A DNA stretch of 64,000 nt from Pectobacterium cacticida (lineage in GTDB: Bacteria; Pseudomonadota; Gammaproteobacteria; Enterobacterales; Enterobacteriaceae), in the NCBI RefSeq assembly GCF_036885195.1, contig NZ_CP133656.1:2480001-2544000 (forward strand), written 5' to 3'. Positions 60,779 through 64,000 of the stretch are shown here, piece after piece; the stretch's first letter is position 1; each line of letters opens with the position of its first letter. The position numbers and the translations under genes were made by a program. The notes beneath the pieces were generated by a model. The model had not been told where the DNA came from and ran no database searches. It saw only the letters and a program-made list of their open reading frames with translations.

Positions 60779-62068
60779 TTAAGGGTTATCGATGAAGACA
60801 TCAGCGACCGACAGCATCGCCGTCGCGATATCAATCAGCTTTTTATTCTGGCTCATCGCCATGCGACGCAGAGTGCTGTAGGCCTCTTCTTCACTTAATC
60901 CGCGGATTTGCATCAGCAACCCTTTGGCACGATCGATCTGTTTTCTTTCATTCAACGTGGCACGTAACGCCGTGAGTTCATGATCCAACGCCTGCAAGCG
61001 CCGAGATTGTTGCTGTACCAGTGATAACAGCGAGCGCCCCAACTGTGGACTGACACCGTCGCTATGCAGCCAGCCGGGCTGCGTATGTTGACCTTCTACA
61101 TCATGACCGGCGATAAATACCGAATAACCGGGGTCAGTATTCTCCTGCTGCGCCATCAGTTCTTCGAGATCGGCGCGCTGATCGCTGCATGCCTTTTCCG
61201 CCGCCGCGATGCGGGTACGGCAGTGCTGCATCAGTGCTTGCTCCAACGCGTCCTCTATTTGTTTCATTTCATCGATGCGGCGCGTGGCAATCGAAAACCA
61301 ATGCAGGCTATCGGCTTCAGACAATTTTTCCAGCGGACTGCGCGTACATATTATGCGGCGCAGGCGTTCGAACTCGCTATCTACCGCAATAACCTGCCAA
61401 CGTTGCTGATTTTCCTCATCGCTAAAATTCCAAAAAGTGTCGAAACAGCGCTCCTGCCGTTCGATTAAATCCAGCAACTTTTGCCGGATTTCCTCATCGA
61501 CACTCCCCGTGGCATAGGCCGCTGCGCCAATAGCACGTTCCTGCCCCGCCAGTTCTTTACCCTGCATAAAACTGAACATGGCAATCAGCGCACGGGAGAT
61601 CTCCGGATCGGCCGCCGTATCCGAGACTTCAAACACCAGCGCCAGCAGGTTACGGATGATGTCATTGAAAAATGTCATCGCTTGCGGTTGAGGCAGCCTG
61701 CGCTGACGGATCTGCAGGCGTAACGCAGGCAGGAGGCCCAAGGCATAAACGACACTAGCCACGCGGCTAAACAGACGGCTTGCCTGCGGTAATTCCGCCG
61801 TCATTTTTTCTAACTCCAGCAGATGCGCCATCAAATGCGCTTGCGCCGCCTGCACATCATTTTCACGTAGCGCCAATTCGTCGGTGAAAAATCGCCCCTT
61901 AGAACAAAGAAAGAGGTTGGACGTTCCTCGTTCACGCTGTAATAAATGCACAAGCTGGCTGATTTTCCCTACTAACTCGCCATTTTGTAACAGATAGCGC
62001 AGGCTGTTGAGCTCACACTGACGCGAAGCCAGTAAAAAGCGAATGGTCGTTGAAGGCTCCGCCGTCAT
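60779..62068 (-). CDS. nasR: Nitrate/nitrite-sensing antiterminator NasR
   Basis: A 429-aa regulator. The ATG at 62068 has AGGAG seven bases upstream; a longer frame starts at 62107. The first ~340 residues form the helical NIT nitrate/nitrite-sensing domain ('SQLVHLLQRERGTSNLFLCSKG' with the conserved Arg-Glu-Arg-Gly stretch). The last ~65 are an ANTAR RNA-binding domain ('LNERKQIDRAKGLLMQIRGLSEEEAYSTLRRMAM'). Klebsiella NasR binds leader RNA when nitrate or nitrite is bound and prevents termination before nasF. The matching leader hairpins lie just downstream. Confidence 0.93.
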   Translation of the reverse strand: MTAEPSTTIRFLLASRQCELNSLRYLLQNGELVGKISQLVHLLQRERGTSNLFLCSKGRFFTDELALRENDVQAAQAHLMAHLLELEKMTAELPQASRLFSRVASVVYALGLLPALRLQIRQRRLPQPQAMTFFNDIIRNLLALVFEVSDTAADPEISRALIAMFSFMQGKELAGQERAIGAAAYATGSVDEEIRQKLLDLIERQERCFDTFWNFSDEENQQRWQVIAVDSEFERLRRIICTRSPLEKLSEADSLHWFSIATRRIDEMKQIEDALEQALMQHCRTRIAAAEKACSDQRADLEELMAQQENTDPGYSVFIAGHDVEGQHTQPGWLHSDGVSPQLGRSLLSLVQQQSRRLQALDHELTALRATLNERKQIDRAKGLLMQIRGLSEEEAYSTLRRMAMSQNKKLIDIATAMLSVADVFIDNP

Positions 62069-62249
62069 AGCATCTCTCCTGAAAAAATCACACGCGTAAA
62101 TATGCAATTAGCGCGCCAGCGACAGGCAGTAGCAACCGTTTTCGTTAATCTTGCCAACTTTTGTGGCAGACGAAATCGGCAGAGATCGCTAGAATGCGGG
62201 CATTGCGTACTGACCTACACCGCCTTTCAACTTAAAATCAGACGATGAT

Positions 62250-62615
62250 ATGACCTTAGGTAAACAGGATAAGACACCGTGGTGGCGCCAGGGGAAAACC
62301 CCGGATTACCGCTTTTCATTAGCGAATGAGCGTACCTTTCTGGCATGGATTCGCACCGCGCTGGCGTTTCTCGCGGGCGCAGTGGGTATCGACCAATTTA
62401 CCGTACACCTCGATCCGCTGCTGCGTCAGGGGCTGGCTCTGCTACTGGTCGTTTGTGCGGCGCTGCTTGGCAGTCTGGCCTATCGTCGCTGGGTCAGTAA
62501 TGAGAAAGCCATGCGCCAGGAAAGCGATATGCCATACACGCTAATGCTGCCGATCGTGACGCTATTCATCACGCTGATTGCCCTCGCGCTCGCCGCCATG
62601 ATCCTGATCGGGTAG
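62250..62615 (+). CDS. yidH: YidH-family inner-membrane protein (DUF202)
   Basis: A 121-aa protein of the DUF202 family with signature 'YRFSLANERTFLAWIRTALAFLAGAVGIDQF' and three membrane helices. E. coli YidH has the same layout and length. It is followed after 3 bases by yidG. Function unknown. Confidence 0.92.
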   Translation: MTLGKQDKTPWWRQGKTPDYRFSLANERTFLAWIRTALAFLAGAVGIDQFTVHLDPLLRQGLALLLVVCAALLGSLAYRRWVSNEKAMRQESDMPYTLMLPIVTLFITLIALALAAMILIG

Positions 62616-62618
62616 CCC

Positions 62619-62939
62619 ATGGCGACGACTCGCGACCCAGGGTTACAGCCCCAGCGCACCGGTATGGCCTGGTCGCGTACATTGTTTGTGATGCTTATCA
62701 ATAGCCTATTATGTTTTCGTCTGGCAATCGCAGACGACAGCCGTGTCGTTTTTGTCATCGCCAGTCTACTGTTAGGCGTTTGCGCCTTGATGTCGGTGCT
62801 GGCGGTGTTACGCTATCGCTTTGATGCCGATAGCCAGTTGGTGCTATCACGCTTTAGCCACGGGCTGATCGTGCTCACATCAGCGTCAACGGCGATCGCC
62901 GCACTGGTGCTACTGCTACATTTCAGCGGCGTGGCGTGA
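62619..62939 (+). CDS. yidG: YidG-family inner-membrane protein (DUF202)
   Basis: A 106-aa second DUF202 protein: 'DPGLQPQRTGMAWSRTLFVMLINSLLCFRLA' then two further helices ('VVFVIASLLLGVCALMSVLAV', 'TSASTAIAALVLLLHFSG'). The 'GLQPQRTxxAWxRT' motif is that of YidG. Probably acts with yidH. Function unknown. Confidence 0.92.
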   Translation: MATTRDPGLQPQRTGMAWSRTLFVMLINSLLCFRLAIADDSRVVFVIASLLLGVCALMSVLAVLRYRFDADSQLVLSRFSHGLIVLTSASTAIAALVLLLHFSGVA

Positions 62940-62960
62940 TACGCAATGTGCTAAGGGAGA

Positions 62961-62986
62961 CGGTGAAGCGCAAAGACGCTTCACCG
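62961..62986. terminator. Hairpin between convergent yidG and fdhE
   Basis: CGGTGAAGCG / CGCTTCACCG, a perfect 10-bp stem with a CAAAGA loop, filling the 57-base gap between the two convergent stops. No U tract, so terminator strength is uncertain. Confidence 0.6.
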
Positions 62987-62996
62987 ATGAGGCGGA

Positions 62997-63926
62997 TTAT
63001 TCGATCGCACTTTCCGGGAATAGAAAGGGATTAATGCTACTGCGAGAAAAACCTTCTTCTTCCATTTTCACATCCAGCACCAGCGAAGCCAGATCGTCGG
63101 CGACAGCTTCCACTCGGTGATCTTTTTCCTGATATAACAGCTTCAGGTAGGTGCCGCAATAACCGCAACTTTCCGCTTTAATGGCGGCATTTTCACTATC
63201 CAGCGACCAATAATTAAGATCGTTTGAGGCTTCACAGTTACTGCACTTTATCCGCACCATATGCCATTCGCTCTCACACAGGTTACAGTGTAAGTAACGT
63301 AGCCCGCTGGACGACCCTAACTGCACCACGCCTGACACCGGAATGCTGCCACACACCGGGCAGAATTGACGATGTTCGCCGGGAATGGCGCGCGCCTTAC
63401 CCGGCAACAGGCTAGCCATTTGCGCCCAAAACAGTGATAGCGCCGCCCAGATGAAGGGGGCTTTATCATTGCTTTCAGCATGAAATTCATGTTGCAGCAA
63501 TGCCGTCGCCTGTTCTTCCAGTTCCTGCTCCGAGGTTTTTTCCAGGTTCTCCAGCGTAGAGAAAACCTGCCCGCTGGCTCCCGGTTTCAATTCTTCGATC
63601 AGCGCTCGCAGTAACGTGAGCCAATGCGCATCACGCGGGAACACCGCGATATCGAGCGGCGGGCGTTCGCCGGACTGGGCCAGCACGTGACTAAGATCAC
63701 GCTGTAACGGATGATCGTGTAATACCTTCTGCTGGGCCTCCACCACGCCTGCGGCGAAGGTGAGATAATCCCCCAGCGGGTGATTTTCAGCCAACTGGCG
63801 CAGACGCTCCGCGCGACTGCTGTACAGACTTTTTAGATTGGCGAAAAGCAGTGGGGGAATATGTCCTTCCGACGCCCGTTTTTCATTCTGGGCTAACTGT
63901 TCCTGAGGAACAATGCGAATACTCAT
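62997..63926 (-). CDS. fdhE: Formate dehydrogenase accessory protein FdhE
   Basis: A 309-aa cytosolic protein needed for maturation of respiratory formate dehydrogenases. Starts 'MSIRIVPQEQLAQNEKRASEGHIPPLLF' and has four CxxC pairs that form the rubredoxin-like metal sites: 'CPVCGS', 'CNLCES', 'CSNCEA' and 'CGYCGT'. Length equals E. coli FdhE. fdo genes usually lie upstream and would be beyond the window edge. Confidence 0.97.
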   Translation of the reverse strand: MSIRIVPQEQLAQNEKRASEGHIPPLLFANLKSLYSSRAERLRQLAENHPLGDYLTFAAGVVEAQQKVLHDHPLQRDLSHVLAQSGERPPLDIAVFPRDAHWLTLLRALIEELKPGASGQVFSTLENLEKTSEQELEEQATALLQHEFHAESNDKAPFIWAALSLFWAQMASLLPGKARAIPGEHRQFCPVCGSIPVSGVVQLGSSSGLRYLHCNLCESEWHMVRIKCSNCEASNDLNYWSLDSENAAIKAESCGYCGTYLKLLYQEKDHRVEAVADDLASLVLDVKMEEEGFSRSSINPFLFPESAIE

Positions 63927-64000
63927 CAGGGATTTTCCTGTTATTTATGGTGTCTCGGCGATAAGAGGCGGGAAAGCGTTGAGGCAGAGAGAAACGGCCT

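Noticed and set aside
60601..60795. 64-codon plus frame between nasF leader and nasR
   Set aside because: Arg/Ser-rich, no domain, overlaps the nasR end; likely chance.
1..64000. CRISPR array, tRNA/rRNA genes, intact IS or prophage
   Set aside because: No regularly spaced repeats, no cloverleaf-like segments in the intergenic gaps, and only one degraded transposase tail seen.

Overview
The window reads as chromosome of a soft-rot or plant-associated enterobacterium, most likely Pectobacteriaceae (Pectobacterium/Brenneria/Dickeya type). Pointers are the pheL-pheA / aroF-tyrA convergent block, folD-ybcJ-cysS, a kdgK gene with a KdgR-like site, a nasR-nasFED-nasB-cobA locus, yeaR-yoaG, yidHG and fdhE. 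Genus is inferred from gene content only. The left 30 kb is visibly more GC-rich than the rest and looks like an accessory island.

Region A (1-30.8 kb, nearly all minus strand) is a complete metallophore locus. A gap-free operon of eight genes runs from 29681 down to 8076. NRPS1 is ArCP-(Cy-A-PCP)x3 and NRPS2 is docking-Cy-A(MT)-PCP-TE. They are followed by a saccharopine-dehydrogenase-like oxidoreductase, a thiazolinyl imine reductase, a type II thioesterase, a stand-alone methyltransferase, a salicyl-AMP ligase and a salicylate synthase. Below it lie an AraC-type regulator (YbtA-like) with a Fur box, a TonB-dependent receptor, and an Opp/Nik-type ABC importer (binding protein, two permeases, one fused double ATPase that runs off the window). 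An EntD/Sfp-type phosphopantetheinyl transferase flanks the other end. The enzymes resemble the pyochelin/yersiniabactin pathway, but the line has four cyclisation modules and no polyketide part. The expected product is a salicylate cap followed by four azoline/azolidine rings. I do not recognise this as a characterised siderophore, and it is the best candidate here for an undescribed system.

Region B (30.8-41.9 kb) is core metabolism: an IS3-family relic at the island edge, kdgK, folD, ybcJ, cysS, a DoxX protein, the NO-responsive yeaR-yoaG pair, the pheL attenuator with pheA, tyrA and aroF, and an orphan BtsR-type response regulator.

Region C (41.9-50.4 kb) is a sugar-acid or glycoside uptake operon: a divergent ROK regulator lacking the family zinc site, a BadF/GlcNAc-kinase-like kinase, a five-gene Dpp/Opp-type ABC importer and a mannonate-dehydratase-like enzyme.

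Region D (50.4-64 kb) holds a MATE exporter, yehS, an Rpn-family relic, cobA, and the nitrate/nitrite assimilation locus. That locus has a sigma54 promoter, a NasR-type antitermination leader, a nitrate ABC importer and a NirB-NirD fusion, but no nitrate reductase gene. yidH-yidG and fdhE close the window. No tRNA, rRNA, CRISPR array or intact transposon was seen.
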